DNA of 64,000 nt, taken from NCBI GenBank assembly GCA_902825865.1, contig CADECX010000002.1:1-64000 (forward strand). The letters run 5' to 3'. The translations under genes and the position numbers were made by a program. Position 1 is the stretch's first letter; each line of letters starts with the position of its first letter. This stretch comes from an uncultured Alphaproteobacteria bacterium (GTDB lineage Bacteria > Pseudomonadota > Alphaproteobacteria > Micropepsales > Micropepsaceae). The notes beneath the pieces were generated by a model. That model had not been told where the DNA came from. It was given only the letters and a program-made list of their open reading frames with translations, and did no database searches. Of the stretch, positions 37,711-46,280 are shown one piece after another.

Positions 37711-39195
37711 ATGGCGCAGACCATTCTAGTGGTGGATGACGATCCGGTGCAGCGGCGCCTGCTGGAAGCCGCGATCAGCCGTGGCGGCATGAACGTCGTG
37801 ACCGCCCCCGGCGGCCAACCCGCACTGGACCTGATCAACGGTCCCCGCGGCGACCAAATCACCCTGATGCTGCTGGACCTGGTGATGCCCGACATGGACG
37901 GGTTGGAAGTGCTGGCAAAGCTGCGCGCCACCAATCCCGACTTGCCGGTGATCGTGCTGACCGCCAAGGGCGGCATCGATTCCGCGGTCGACGCCATGCG
38001 CGCCGGCGCCAACGACTTTCTGGTCAAGCCCGCCAGCCCGGAACGCATCGCGGTCTCGATCCGCAATCAGCTCAAGATCGGAACCCTGTCGGGTGAAGTG
38101 AAGCAGCTCAAGAAAAAGCAGGACAACAAACTCACGTTCGACGACCTGGTCGCCGGTTCGCCCGAGATGAAGCAGGTCTTCCGCCTGGGCGCGCGTGCCG
38201 CCCAATCCGACATTCCCGTCCTGATCGAGGGCGAAAGCGGCGCCGGCAAGGAATTGATCGCCCGCGCCATCCAAGGCACCTCGGCGCGCGCGGGCAAGCC
38301 GTTCGTGACCGTCAATTGCGGCGCCATCCCGGAAAACCTGGTCGAATCCATCCTGTTCGGCCATGAGAAGGGCTCGTTCACCGGCGCCAGCGACAAGCAT
38401 CTGGGCAAGTTCCAGGAAGCCGATGGCGGCACCCTGTTCCTGGACGAGATCGGCGAATTGCGCCTGGACATGCAGGTCAAGTTGCTGCGCGCGCTGCAGG
38501 AAGGCGAAGTCGATCCCGTCGGCTCCAAGCGGCCGGTGAAAGTGGATGTGCGCATCATCGCCGCCACCAACCGCGACCTGGGCCAGATGGTGAGCGAAGG
38601 CGTGTTCCGCGAGGACCTTTATTATCGCCTGAACGTATTTCCCGTGACCGTGCCCGCCCTGCGCGACCGCTCCGGCGACATCGCGCCCCTGTCGCGCCAT
38701 TTCATCACGCGTTTCGCGGCGGAGGAGAACAAGCAGGTCTCCGGCATGACGCCGCAGGCCAGTCAGTTGCTGGAACAGTTCAACTGGCCGGGCAATGTGC
38801 GGCAGCTGGAAAACACCATTTTCCGCGCCGTGGTCTTGTGCGATGGCACGATACTGGATGTCTGCGATTTTCCGCAGATCGCTTCTGTCCTGGGCGTGGA
38901 AAGCGCGCCGCGTTCCACCAGTGCCGCGCCGGCAGCCACGGAAGGCCCTGCGCTGCAGGCCACTTCGCCCTATGCGCTCAAGGTCACCGACACGTCAGGC
39001 AATATCCGCAAGTTCGACGAGATGGAATGCGAGATCATCCGCATGGCCATCAGCCGCTACAACGGCCATATGTCGGAAGTGGCGCGCCGCTTGGGCATCG
39101 GCCGCTCGACCCTGTACCGCAAGCTGAAGGAATATGGCCTGGAAGGCGATGTGCCGGCGGAACAGGAAGAGAGCGCGGTTCTCAAAGTCGGCTAG
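37711..39195 (+). CDS. Sigma-54-dependent response regulator (NtrC/TacA-like)
   Basis: The 494-residue protein has a receiver domain (phospho-acceptor Asp56 in [11 protein letters not shown], switch Lys106), an AAA+ domain (Walker A GESGAGKE at 174-181, Walker [10 protein letters not shown] at 241-249) and a C-terminal Fis-type helix-turn-helix ([25 protein letters not shown]). The sigma-54 contact loop reads GSFTGA (221-226) rather than GAFTGA. The receiver resembles Caulobacter TacA, but orthology is unproven. No histidine kinase is adjacent. The ATG at 37711 has GAGAGG upstream. Confidence 0.92.
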   Translation: MAQTILVVDDDPVQRRLLEAAISRGGMNVVTAPGGQPALDLINGPRGDQITLMLLDLVMPDMDGLEVLAKLRATNPDLPVIVLTAKGGIDSAVDAMRAGANDFLVKPASPERIAVSIRNQLKIGTLSGEVKQLKKKQDNKLTFDDLVAGSPEMKQVFRLGARAAQSDIPVLIEGESGAGKELIARAIQGTSARAGKPFVTVNCGAIPENLVESILFGHEKGSFTGASDKHLGKFQEADGGTLFLDEIGELRLDMQVKLLRALQEGEVDPVGSKRPVKVDVRIIAATNRDLGQMVSEGVFREDLYYRLNVFPVTVPALRDRSGDIAPLSRHFITRFAAEENKQVSGMTPQASQLLEQFNWPGNVRQLENTIFRAVVLCDGTILDVCDFPQIASVLGVESAPRSTSAAPAATEGPALQATSPYALKVTDTSGNIRKFDEMECEIIRMAISRYNGHMSEVARRLGIGRSTLYRKLKEYGLEGDVPAEQEESAVLKVG

Positions 39196-39211
39196 GAAGA
39201 TCTATCGTAGG

Positions 39212-39251
39212 AAAACGGCTCCCGTTTCGCAGCGGGAGCCGTTTTCATTTT
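39212..39251 (+). terminator. Bidirectional intrinsic terminator
   Basis: A perfect 13-bp stem (39212-39224 with 39233-39245), including AAAA and TTTT ends, followed by CATTTT on the plus strand. It separates the sigma-54 regulator from the convergent HTH-VOC gene and should serve both. Confidence 0.88.
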
Positions 39252-39865
39252 CAGGGTTTGGCCTGAGACACAATCCCCAGCGGCCTTCCGTCATTATCCT
39301 TGAAGAAAGCCATCCATTCCTCGGTGCCGTCTTCGTGGCGGTGGATCATATGTGGCGCATTGATGAATTCCACGCCGCGCGCGGCAAGCCCTGTATGGGC
39401 GGCACGGATGTCGGGAACGCGGAAATAAAGGATCGACTCGCCATCCCCCTCGCCTTGGGACAGAAAAAGCCGCGTGCCGCCGCAGTCGAAAAAGGCCAGA
39501 TCACCGAAAGAATAGAGATGGGTGAGGCCCAGCACCTCGCCGTACCAGCGCCGCGCCTCGGCGATATTTTTCACCTTTCGCGCGATCTGGCCCAGCGGCC
39601 CCAACTTCAGGGCTTCGTCCATTTGCATCTCCTTCGAATATAGGGCGGACCCGCGCGACACACCGGTCCAGCGCTTGAGTTCGCCGCGGTTTTCCAGATT
39701 CAATTTTTGCAAAATATTGGCGACATGGAATTTGACGGCATCCAGGCTGATGCCGCGGCGCGCGGCAATCTCGGCATTGCTCATGCCGTGACGTACGGCT
39801 TCCGCCACGCGCCATTCGGCGGGGGTCAGTTGGTCGGCATGGGGCGGGCGGCCGCGCTTGGACAT
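39251..39865 (-). CDS. LuxR-type HTH fused to a VOC (glyoxalase-fold) domain
   Basis: The 204-residue protein has an N-terminal GerE/LuxR-type helix-turn-helix (about 12-65: LTPAEWRVAEAVRHGMSNAEIAARRGIS, then AVKFHVANILQKL) and a C-terminal VOC domain (about 90-204: IARKVKNIAEARRWYGEVLGL, FFDCGGTRLFLSQ, FRVPDIRAAHTGLAARGVEF and EWMAFFKDNDGRPLGIVSQ). A ligand- or metal-sensing transcription regulator is a reasonable guess; catalysis is also possible. No receiver domain is present. Confidence 0.85.
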   Translation of the reverse strand: MSKRGRPPHADQLTPAEWRVAEAVRHGMSNAEIAARRGISLDAVKFHVANILQKLNLENRGELKRWTGVSRGSALYSKEMQMDEALKLGPLGQIARKVKNIAEARRWYGEVLGLTHLYSFGDLAFFDCGGTRLFLSQGEGDGESILYFRVPDIRAAHTGLAARGVEFINAPHMIHRHEDGTEEWMAFFKDNDGRPLGIVSQAKP

Positions 39866-39960
39866 GGCGCAAGCCTAGCAAGCGGACAGGCGAATTACCC
39901 TCCCCCTCCCCCGAGCGGCTTGGCACTGAAATGGCGATTTTGCAGCGGCGAAAAGAACCC

Positions 39961-40069
39961 GGCCGCGCGAGGAATTTTGGGGCGTGAGCAGGAGCGCCGA
40001 GCGAAGTGTACCGAAGACGTACATGAGCGAAGGCGCGACGAACTCACGACCCAAAAGAACCGCGCGGTC
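39961..40069. repeat. Dispersed structured palindrome, family 2 copy 1
   Basis: A long palindrome of about 109 bases. Outer arms 39961-39969 pair with 40061-40069 and 39975-39988 with 40043-40056. The core has CAGGAGCG, GAGCG, GTGTAC, GTACAT, GAGCGA and GCGACGAA, with the GTGTAC/GTACAT pair at the tip. The right end runs into the stop codon of gapR. A second copy with a different outer-arm sequence is at 41168-41271. Confidence 0.8.
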
Positions 40070-40310
40070 AGCGCATATCCATGGCGGTGAGATACAGGTC
40101 CAGCATGGCTTCCTGTTCCTGGAAGTCCGCCTTGTCCAACTTCCGCATGCGAATGACCTGGCGCATGATCTTGGTGTCGAACCCGGTGCCCTTGGCCTCG
40201 GAATAGACTTCGCGGATATCGGCCGACAGTGCGGCGCGTTCTTCTTCCAATCGCTCGATGCGGTTGATGAAGGATTTGAGCTGATCTTTGGCGAAGCCGG
40301 ATTTGGCCAT
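40068..40310 (-). CDS. gapR: Nucleoid-associated protein GapR (DUF2312)
   Basis: The 80-residue protein starts MAKSGFAKDQLKSFINRIERLEEER and contains DIREVYSEAKGTGFDTKIMRQVIRMRKLD, the DUF2312 signature. Caulobacter GapR is an essential dimeric/tetrameric coiled-coil protein that encircles overtwisted AT-rich DNA ahead of replication and transcription forks. The start at 40310 matches the family; the frame extends 7 codons further without similarity. Its stop codon is embedded at the end of palindrome copy 1. Confidence 0.93.
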   Translation of the reverse strand: MAKSGFAKDQLKSFINRIERLEEERAALSADIREVYSEAKGTGFDTKIMRQVIRMRKLDKADFQEQEAMLDLYLTAMDMR

Positions 40311-40379
40311 TGGGACTACCGAAAATTTCAAAAGCCGGGGAACCTAGCTTACCGGCATCGCGCGGCGCAACGCGTAAAA

Positions 40380-41138
40380 TCATTCCTGCCTGTGCATATC
40401 GGAGATGGCCAAATCCAGTATGGGTTTCAGGCGCGACGCAAACTCTTGTGCCGCCGCCTCACTTGCGATCAAGTCCTGCCTTATTTCGATCAGCACATGC
40501 GGCAGTCCGCGCAAGGTGCCGTGCTGATAAAGCGTGTCACCTTCCAGCGCACCGGTATAGGGCTCGTTGTCGCCGACGGTGAATCCGGCCTCGGCCAGGC
40601 GCGCCATCAGCGGCGCCGACAAGCGCGTATCACGGTCATAAAGCACACCGACCTGCCAGGGACGCGGCCGCCCTTTCCAGGCTGGCGTGAAACTATGCAT
40701 CGAGATGACCGCCGCGTCTTTGCCCATGCGGTTCAGCTCGGCGTCGATCGCGGCATGATAGGGCGCATGATAGGCCGCAATACGCCGCGCCACTTCCGCG
40801 GCATCGGCATCAGGGTTGCCTGAAACATTGCCGGGGATGATGCTGCCGTCCGACAATTTCATCACCAGGGTGGGATCGTCGGCGCCCCGGTTGAGGTCGA
40901 TCAAAAGCCGCGACCAGCCGCCCAGCAAGGCGGGCGCGCCATAGGCTTTGGCCAGGGCGCGGGTCAGGGCGCCCGCCCCGATATCATAGGCGATGTGAGT
41001 CGCCAGCAGAGCGGGATCCAGCCCCAGCCCGCCTTCGGGCAGCCGGTTGGAGGCATGGTCGCATAAAAACAGCAGCCGGCTGTTTACGGTTTTTTGATCG
41101 CTTCGGCCGGGGATAGTTTCAAAGGCATTTTCCGCCAT
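40380..41138 (-). CDS. N-formylglutamate amidohydrolase family protein
   Basis: The 252-residue protein has LFLCDHASNRLPEGGLGLD, IDLNRGADDPTLVMKLSDG, AVISMHSFTPAWKGRPRPWQVGVLYDRD and VLIEIRQDLI, the landmarks of the FGase (HutG-like) family. Members hydrolyse N-formylglutamate to glutamate and formate in histidine catabolism, but no hut genes are nearby, so the substrate may differ. The ATG at 41138 is chosen because the frame upstream of it runs through palindrome copy 2. Confidence 0.87.
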   Translation of the reverse strand: MAENAFETIPGRSDQKTVNSRLLFLCDHASNRLPEGGLGLDPALLATHIAYDIGAGALTRALAKAYGAPALLGGWSRLLIDLNRGADDPTLVMKLSDGSIIPGNVSGNPDADAAEVARRIAAYHAPYHAAIDAELNRMGKDAAVISMHSFTPAWKGRPRPWQVGVLYDRDTRLSAPLMARLAEAGFTVGDNEPYTGALEGDTLYQHGTLRGLPHVLIEIRQDLIASEAAAQEFASRLKPILDLAISDMHRQE

Positions 41139-41167
41139 GGGCCGGTTATAATAGAATCGATCCCCTG

Positions 41168-41271
41168 GGACGCGCGGTATTTTGGCCGCCCGGCAGGAGC
41201 GAGGAGCGCGGTGTACTTCTAAGTACATAAGCGACGAGCGACGAACCGGGAGGGCAAAAGACTGCACGTCC
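41168..41271. repeat. Dispersed structured palindrome, family 2 copy 2
   Basis: The outer arm 41168-41184 pairs with 41255-41271 (about 14 of 17 positions), then GGCCGCCCGG with CCGGGAGGG. The core matches copy 1: CAGGAGCG, GAGCG, GTGTACTT, AAGTACAT, GCGACGAGCGACGAAC. It lies in the gap between the amidohydrolase and DUF1036 genes, which are divergent. Confidence 0.8.
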
Positions 41272-41312
41272 AGTTGACCGCTGAGTGGTTTCGCGCCAAA
41301 CCGGAGTCCAAG

Positions 41313-41720
41313 ATGCGCCGCACGACCCTGCTCCTGGCTGTGACTTTGGGCATGCTGTCCCTGACGGCGGCCCCGGCCTTTGCCGCCTTCACGATCTGCA
41401 ACAAAAGCAGCCAGGCGGTCCGCGCCGCCATTGGCCGTTTCGACGGCACCAACTGGACCAGCGAAGGCTGGTGGGCGATCCAGGCCCAGACCTGCGCACC
41501 GCTGCTCACCGGCCCGCTGCAGGGGCGCTTCTACTATGTCTATGCCAGCGACGGCGCGGCGGGGACCTGGGAAGGCAAGACCTTTTTCTGTGTCGCTCCC
41601 GACAAGCGCTTCCGCGCCGTGGGCCGCCGCGATTGCGCCAAGCGCGGTTTCGACCGGCGTGGTTTCTTTGAGGTGGATACCGGCAAAAAACCCGACTGGA
41701 CCCAGTCTCTCTCCAACTGA
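41313..41720 (+). CDS. Secreted DUF1036 protein
   Basis: The 135-residue protein has a signal peptide (MRRTTLLLAVTLGMLSLTAAPAFA) and the DUF1036 pattern FTICNKSSQAVRAAIGRFDG, WTSEGWWAIQAQTCAPLLTGPLQGRFYYVYA and FCVAPDKRFRAVGRRDCAKRGF. Four cysteines could form two disulphides in the periplasm. The function is unknown. It is 8 bases upstream of pyk, a pairing I recall from other alphaproteobacteria. GGAG lies before the ATG at 41313. Confidence 0.9.
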   Translation: MRRTTLLLAVTLGMLSLTAAPAFAAFTICNKSSQAVRAAIGRFDGTNWTSEGWWAIQAQTCAPLLTGPLQGRFYYVYASDGAAGTWEGKTFFCVAPDKRFRAVGRRDCAKRGFDRRGFFEVDTGKKPDWTQSLSN

Positions 41721-41728
41721 AAGCCGCT

Positions 41729-43153
41729 ATGCGCCGCCGCCGTAAAACCAAGATTCTCGCCACCCTCGGTCCCGCCTCCAACACCCCGCAAATGATGCGG
41801 GCCTTGTTCGATGCCGGCGTCGATGTGTTCCGCATCAATATGAGCCACACCAGCCACGAGATGCTGGCCACCATGCACCGGCAGTTGCGTACCCTTTCCG
41901 AAGAGGTCGGCCGACCGATCGGCATTCTGTGCGATCTGCAGGGCCCCAAGATCCGGCTGGGCAAGCTGTGCGGCGGACCGCGCATGCTGCAGGACGGTGA
42001 GCGCATCAAGCTGGTGCTGGGCGAGACCAGCGACAAGCCGGAAGAGGTGCCGATCCCGCATCCGGAAATCTTCCAGGCGATCAAGCAAAAGCATGCCCTA
42101 CTGATCGACGACGGCAAGGTACGGCTGCGCCTGCTGCGCAAGGCCGACACTTTCGCGGAAGCCGTCGTGGAAGTGGCGGGCGAGATCAAGGACCGCAAGG
42201 GCGTCAACATGCCCGACACCTTGCTGCCGATGTCGGCCATGACGCCCAAGGACCGCGCCGACCTGGATGCGGCGCTGGAATTGGGGGTGGACTGGATCGC
42301 GCTGTCCTTTGTGCAGCGGCCCGAGGATGTGGCGGAACTGAAAAAGATTGTGGCCGGGCGCGCCGGGGTGCTGGCCAAGATCGAGAAGCCCAAGGCGCTG
42401 GCATCCTTGCACGGCATCCTGGAATTGGCCGACGCGCTGATGGTGGCGCGCGGCGACCTGGGCGTGGAAATGCCGCTGGAACGGGTTCCGGGCCTGCAAA
42501 AACAGATCACCCGCGCCGCCCGCAAAGCCGGAAAGCCGGTGGTGGTGGCGACCCAGATGCTGGAATCCATGATCAATTCGCCCATGCCCACCCGCGCCGA
42601 AGTGTCGGATGTCGCCACCGCGGTGTTCGAGGGCGCCGATGCGGTGATGCTGTCGGCGGAATCCGCCAGCGGCTCCTATCCGGTGGAAGCGGTGCAGACC
42701 ATGGACCGCATCGCCTGTTCGGTGGAAGACGATGAGCTCTATCAATCCATCATCGAATCCCAGCGCGGCACGCCGGAAAAGACCACGCCGGACGCCATCA
42801 TGGCGGCGGTGCATGAAGTGACCGCCACCATCGAAGCGCGCGCCATTGTGTGCTGGACCAAGTCGGGCATCACCGCCATGCGTGCGGCGCGCGAGCGCAG
42901 CCAGGCGCCGATCATCGCCCCCACCCCCTCGATCGAGACGGCGCGGCGGCTGTGCCTGGTTTGGGGCACCCATAGCGTCACCACCGAGGATATTCGCGAC
43001 TTCGACGATATGGTGAAACGCGCCAGCCAGATCGCGCGCCAGGAAGGTTTTGCCCAGGCCGGCGAGCGCATCGTCATCACCGCCGGCGTGCCGCTGGGCA
43101 CCACCGGCGCCACCAATATGCTCCGGGTGGCGTTTGTGACCGACGAAGATTAA
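41729..43153 (+). CDS. pyk: Pyruvate kinase
   Basis: The 474-residue protein starts MRRRRKTKILATLGPASNTPQM and has VFRINMSHTSHE, ILCDLQGPKIRLG, LAKIEKPKAL (catalytic Lys), MVARGDLGVEMPLERV (metal and substrate site) and VATQMLESMI. It converts phosphoenolpyruvate and ADP to pyruvate and ATP. It overlaps the convergent gene at 43150 by 4 bases. Confidence 0.97.
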   Translation: MRRRRKTKILATLGPASNTPQMMRALFDAGVDVFRINMSHTSHEMLATMHRQLRTLSEEVGRPIGILCDLQGPKIRLGKLCGGPRMLQDGERIKLVLGETSDKPEEVPIPHPEIFQAIKQKHALLIDDGKVRLRLLRKADTFAEAVVEVAGEIKDRKGVNMPDTLLPMSAMTPKDRADLDAALELGVDWIALSFVQRPEDVAELKKIVAGRAGVLAKIEKPKALASLHGILELADALMVARGDLGVEMPLERVPGLQKQITRAARKAGKPVVVATQMLESMINSPMPTRAEVSDVATAVFEGADAVMLSAESASGSYPVEAVQTMDRIACSVEDDELYQSIIESQRGTPEKTTPDAIMAAVHEVTATIEARAIVCWTKSGITAMRAARERSQAPIIAPTPSIETARRLCLVWGTHSVTTEDIRDFDDMVKRASQIARQEGFAQAGERIVITAGVPLGTTGATNMLRVAFVTDED

Positions 43154-43557
43154 CTGACCAGTTGACAGTCGGGCATGACGAATTTTTCGTCCACCCGATG
43201 CTCGTCAAAGGGAAAGTTCAGCGGCAGATAGATATCCTTGAACCGTGTGGGCGTGACCAAGGTCAAACGGTAGGTTTCGCTGCGCGGCGCGGCCACGCCG
43301 TTATGCCGCTCGACATTTATGGTGAGAATGTCGCCCTTGACCGACCAGGTGCCGTCCTCATGGCTGTCTTCCGCCTTGTCCTTGAGGCAATCGCGGAATT
43401 GCGAACGGTATTTTCCGTTGGCCATGAAGTGATCGATATACATCGACCGTTTGTCATAGGGTTGGCCCTGGCCGAACCAGAAGCCCACCAGGCTTGGCGC
43501 GGCATAGGCCTCCAAACTCGCCAGACAGAAAATCAGGCAAAGTGCGGCGCCTTTCAT
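43150..43557 (-). CDS. Secreted WFGQG protein, paralogue 3 of a tandem set
   Basis: The 135-residue protein has a signal peptide (MKGAALCLIFCLASLEAYA) and then LVGFWFGQGQPYDKRSMYIDHF, a beta-rich body and the C-terminus DEKFVMPDCQLVS. The WFGQG opening, DGTWSVKGD and the C-terminal Met-Pro-x-Cys are shared with the two genes upstream. A conserved cysteine pair (RDCLK and PDC) could form a disulphide. I do not recognise the family. The last gene of the set, 1 base after its neighbour. Confidence 0.65.
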   Translation of the reverse strand: MKGAALCLIFCLASLEAYAAPSLVGFWFGQGQPYDKRSMYIDHFMANGKYRSQFRDCLKDKAEDSHEDGTWSVKGDILTINVERHNGVAAPRSETYRLTLVTPTRFKDIYLPLNFPFDEHRVDEKFVMPDCQLVS

Positions 43558-43558
43558 C

Positions 43559-43984
43559 TCAGCTCACCAGGTCGCAGGGCGGCATGACGAACTTGGCGTC
43601 CACCCGCTTGGAGCGGAACACAAAACCCGACGGCATGCTGTAGGTCTGGCTTTTTCCGTCATGCGACAGGATCTTGTAAGGCGTCTCGTGGAACATGATT
43701 TGGCCGTCCGACTGGGTGATCTGGATGGTTTCGATCCCGTCCTGAAACCACCATTTGCCTTTCTGGAACAGATCGCTGGCTTTCCCCTTGCGGCAGGCGC
43801 GGAATTGCACCGAAAAATCGCCATTGGGGCCGGCATGCGCCAGCCACATTTCGCTTTTGTCATGCGGCTCGCCCTGCCCGAACCAATGGCCGGTCAGAAA
43901 AGCGGGATGTTCGGCGGCAAAAGCTGGCGCACAAAGCAACGGCGACAGCAGAGCCACGACCGCCAGCGCGCGCATCCAGGTCAA
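43559..43984 (-). CDS. Secreted WFGQG protein, paralogue 2 of a tandem set
   Basis: The 141-residue protein has a signal peptide (MTWMRALAVVALLSPLLCAPAFA), then LTGHWFGQGEPHDKSEMWLAH, FRACRKGKASDLFQKGKWWFQDG and the ending DAKFVMPPCDLVS. It is clearly related to its neighbours but the central strand is more divergent (Trp-rich). It overlaps paralogue 1 by 4 bases (ATGA). The function is unknown; periplasmic location is likely. Confidence 0.65.
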   Translation of the reverse strand: MTWMRALAVVALLSPLLCAPAFAAEHPAFLTGHWFGQGEPHDKSEMWLAHAGPNGDFSVQFRACRKGKASDLFQKGKWWFQDGIETIQITQSDGQIMFHETPYKILSHDGKSQTYSMPSGFVFRSKRVDAKFVMPPCDLVS

Positions 43985-44394
43985 CTCATCGGGCAGGACG
44001 GCATTTGGAAATCGTCCGCCACTTTCTTGGGCGTGTAAGGAAAGTTGAAGCCCATGCTGATGTACTTCTGTGTCGTGGCGGTGTGGGCCAGCATTTGGTA
44101 ATTGTCGGTACGCGGCTCGCGGCGGCCATCCACCAGTTCGACTTTCAAGATCAACGTATCACCCTTCAGCACCCAGCTTCCTTCCTGCACCTGGTCGGAC
44201 AACTTGCCCCTGCTGCAGGTGCGGTACTCGCCGCGCCACTTGCCGTCGGCGCGCATGCGGTCGATATACATGGACTCTTTGCTGTTCGGCTGGCCCTGAC
44301 CGAACCAGGTGCCCACCATGTAGGACTGGGCGCATGCCGGAGATGCGAGCAGGACAAGAAGAGACGCCGCCAATAATTTTCTGGAATGAGGCAT
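43981..44394 (-). CDS. Secreted WFGQG protein, paralogue 1 of a tandem set
   Basis: The 137-residue protein has a signal peptide (MPHSRKLLAASLLVLLASPACA), then MVGTWFGQGQPNSKESMYIDRM, YRTCSRGKLSDQVQEGSWVLKGDTL and the ending ADDFQMPSCPMS. It shares the core motif set with the two genes after it. The body looks like a small lipocalin/META-like beta-barrel by its strand pattern, but that is a guess. It is 4 bases downstream of the TPR gene, so all four may be one transcript. Confidence 0.65.
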   Translation of the reverse strand: MPHSRKLLAASLLVLLASPACAQSYMVGTWFGQGQPNSKESMYIDRMRADGKWRGEYRTCSRGKLSDQVQEGSWVLKGDTLILKVELVDGRREPRTDNYQMLAHTATTQKYISMGFNFPYTPKKVADDFQMPSCPMS

Positions 44395-44398
44395 GGGA

Positions 44399-44989
44399 TC
44401 AGATATCCCGTCCCTCGACCTTGGTGGTCAATTCGCGCACCTTCTGGCCGGTGCCGGGCAAATGCGGATTGAGTTCCAGAGCGCGTCGGTAGAGCTTCAG
44501 GGCGCCCGCCTTGTCGCCATACTCTTCCAGCATGTCGGCCAGTTCGTCCAAGGCCCGGAAATGCCGGGGGTTGAGCTGCACCACTTTTTGCAGGCTCACC
44601 AGCGCGGCGGTGTCGTCGCCGGCCGCATGCTCCAGGCCGGCGCGGATGTGCCAGCCTTCGGCATAGGTGGGCGCGACGGCGGTAACGGCGTCAATCAGCT
44701 TCTTGGCGGTCTCCTTGTCGGTAGCCACCATTGCCGCCTGGACCCGCGTGATCAGCAGATCGACGCTGGGGCTGCCCGAAGCGCGAAACAGCGCCATCAA
44801 TTTCTGTTCGATGGGATGGGCATCCTCTTCGCGCTCCACCGCCTTGAGCTGGGCGAAAAGCTTGTCTTCGCTCGAGACTTCCTTGGGCTTGGGCGCGGAC
44901 GCTTGGGGCTTGGGCGCAGGCGCTTGCATCGGCGCGGCATAAGCCGCGCTGGACAAAAGCAGCAGGACAAGGGCAAGCGCGGGGCGCAT
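44399..44989 (-). CDS. Secreted TPR-repeat protein
   Basis: The 196-residue protein has a signal peptide (MRPALALVLLLLSSAAYA), a Pro/Ala/Lys-rich linker (20-38) and helical repeats. At least two TPR units are visible: TYAEGWHIRAGLEHAAGDDTAALVSLQKVVQLNP and HFRALDELADMLEEYGDKAGALKLYRRALELNP. It should act as a periplasmic protein-interaction scaffold. It precedes the WFGQG genes by 4 bases and follows glcF by 10 bases. Confidence 0.82.
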   Translation of the reverse strand: MRPALALVLLLLSSAAYAAPMQAPAPKPQASAPKPKEVSSEDKLFAQLKAVEREEDAHPIEQKLMALFRASGSPSVDLLITRVQAAMVATDKETAKKLIDAVTAVAPTYAEGWHIRAGLEHAAGDDTAALVSLQKVVQLNPRHFRALDELADMLEEYGDKAGALKLYRRALELNPHLPGTGQKVRELTTKVEGRDI

Positions 44990-44999
44990 GACCTCCAGC

Positions 45000-46280
45000 T
45001 TAGACGGACTTGCGCGGCAATTCCAGATTGGCGGGTTTGGGCCCGCCCTCAGCCCAGTCCAGCAATTCCGCGATGTGCAGAATGGGCTGATTCAAGCCTT
45101 TGCCGGTCGCCAGATGCTGCAGGCAGCCGATGTTGCCGCTGACCAGGACGTCCGGTTCGGCTGCCGCGATATTGCCCAATTTGCGGTCGCGGAGCTGGCT
45201 GGAAAGCTCCGGCTGCAGGATGGAATAGGTGCCGGCGGAACCGCAGCACAAATGCGATTCCGAAAAGGGCGTAACCAGGAATCCCGCCGCGTCCAGCATT
45301 GCTTCGCCCGCACCGCTCAGCTTCAAACTGTTCTGCAGGGAGCAGGCGGGGTGATAGGCGACGCGCAAGGCTTGCGGCGGCGTCACAGTCCGCGGCGTGC
45401 AGAGTTCCGCAAAATCGCGCGCGGCAGCGGCGAATTTGGCGGCGCGCGCTTCCCATACGGGATCGCCGGCGAATTGATGGGCATAGTCCTTCAACTGCGC
45501 CGAACAGCCGGTGGCGGTGATCAGCACGCCGTCATACTGGCCTTGTTCATAAGCCTCGATGGCCCGCTTTGCCCAGGCGCGCGAATCCTGCTCGCGGCCC
45601 ATATGATGGGGCAGCGCGCCGCAGCAGCCCGCGCCTTCCAGCGCCACCAGCTCGATCCCGCGCCGCGCCAGCACCCGGCCCACAGCGCCGTCGATCTGCG
45701 GCGCCAGCGCCCCCTGCACACAGCCCGGCATGATGGCGATGCGCTGTTTGACCTGAGCAGGCTTGGGAAATTGGGTCGGCTCCGGTCCCTGCGGCCGCGC
45801 CGAAAGACCGATACGCGCCATGGCGCCCAACCGACCCGGCAGAAGAAGCGCAATGGGCGCGCCGATCTTGGCCAGCAGCAAGCCGATCCGCACCAGCGCG
45901 GGCCGGGTCATCACCTTGGCGATGGCAAAGCGCAGCAGCCGGTCGGCCAGCGGGCGTTCATAATGATCCTGGATATGGGCGCGCGCCTGATCCACCAGCC
46001 GTTGATAATTGACACTGGAGGGACAGGCGGTTTTGCAGTTGAGGCAAGACAGGCAGCGGTCGATGTGAAAGACCTGCTCCTTGGTCGGCGCGCCGCCCTT
46101 TTCCAGCATGTCCTTCATCAGCACGATACGGCCGCGCGGACTGTCGCGCTCATCGCCCAAGACGACATAGGTGGGACAGGTCGCGGTGCAGAAACCGCAA
46201 TGGACGCAGGAGCGCACCGCCTGGGTGGCGGGCCCCAGTTGCGGATCGGCGATCTGTTCGGCGGTGAAGTTGTATCGCAT
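45000..46280 (-). CDS. glcF: Glycolate oxidase iron-sulphur subunit
   Basis: The 426-residue protein has two 4Fe-4S clusters (C25-x2-C28-x2-C31-x3-C35 in CVHCGFCTATCP and C76-C79-C82-C86 in CLSCLNCKTACP) and two cysteine-rich CCG domains (GAGCCGALPHHMG and HLCCGSAGTYSILQP). It passes electrons from the flavin subunits of glycolate dehydrogenase to the respiratory chain. The start overlaps the glcE stop as TAATG. Confidence 0.95.
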   Translation of the reverse strand: MRYNFTAEQIADPQLGPATQAVRSCVHCGFCTATCPTYVVLGDERDSPRGRIVLMKDMLEKGGAPTKEQVFHIDRCLSCLNCKTACPSSVNYQRLVDQARAHIQDHYERPLADRLLRFAIAKVMTRPALVRIGLLLAKIGAPIALLLPGRLGAMARIGLSARPQGPEPTQFPKPAQVKQRIAIMPGCVQGALAPQIDGAVGRVLARRGIELVALEGAGCCGALPHHMGREQDSRAWAKRAIEAYEQGQYDGVLITATGCSAQLKDYAHQFAGDPVWEARAAKFAAAARDFAELCTPRTVTPPQALRVAYHPACSLQNSLKLSGAGEAMLDAAGFLVTPFSESHLCCGSAGTYSILQPELSSQLRDRKLGNIAAAEPDVLVSGNIGCLQHLATGKGLNQPILHIAELLDWAEGGPKPANLELPRKSV

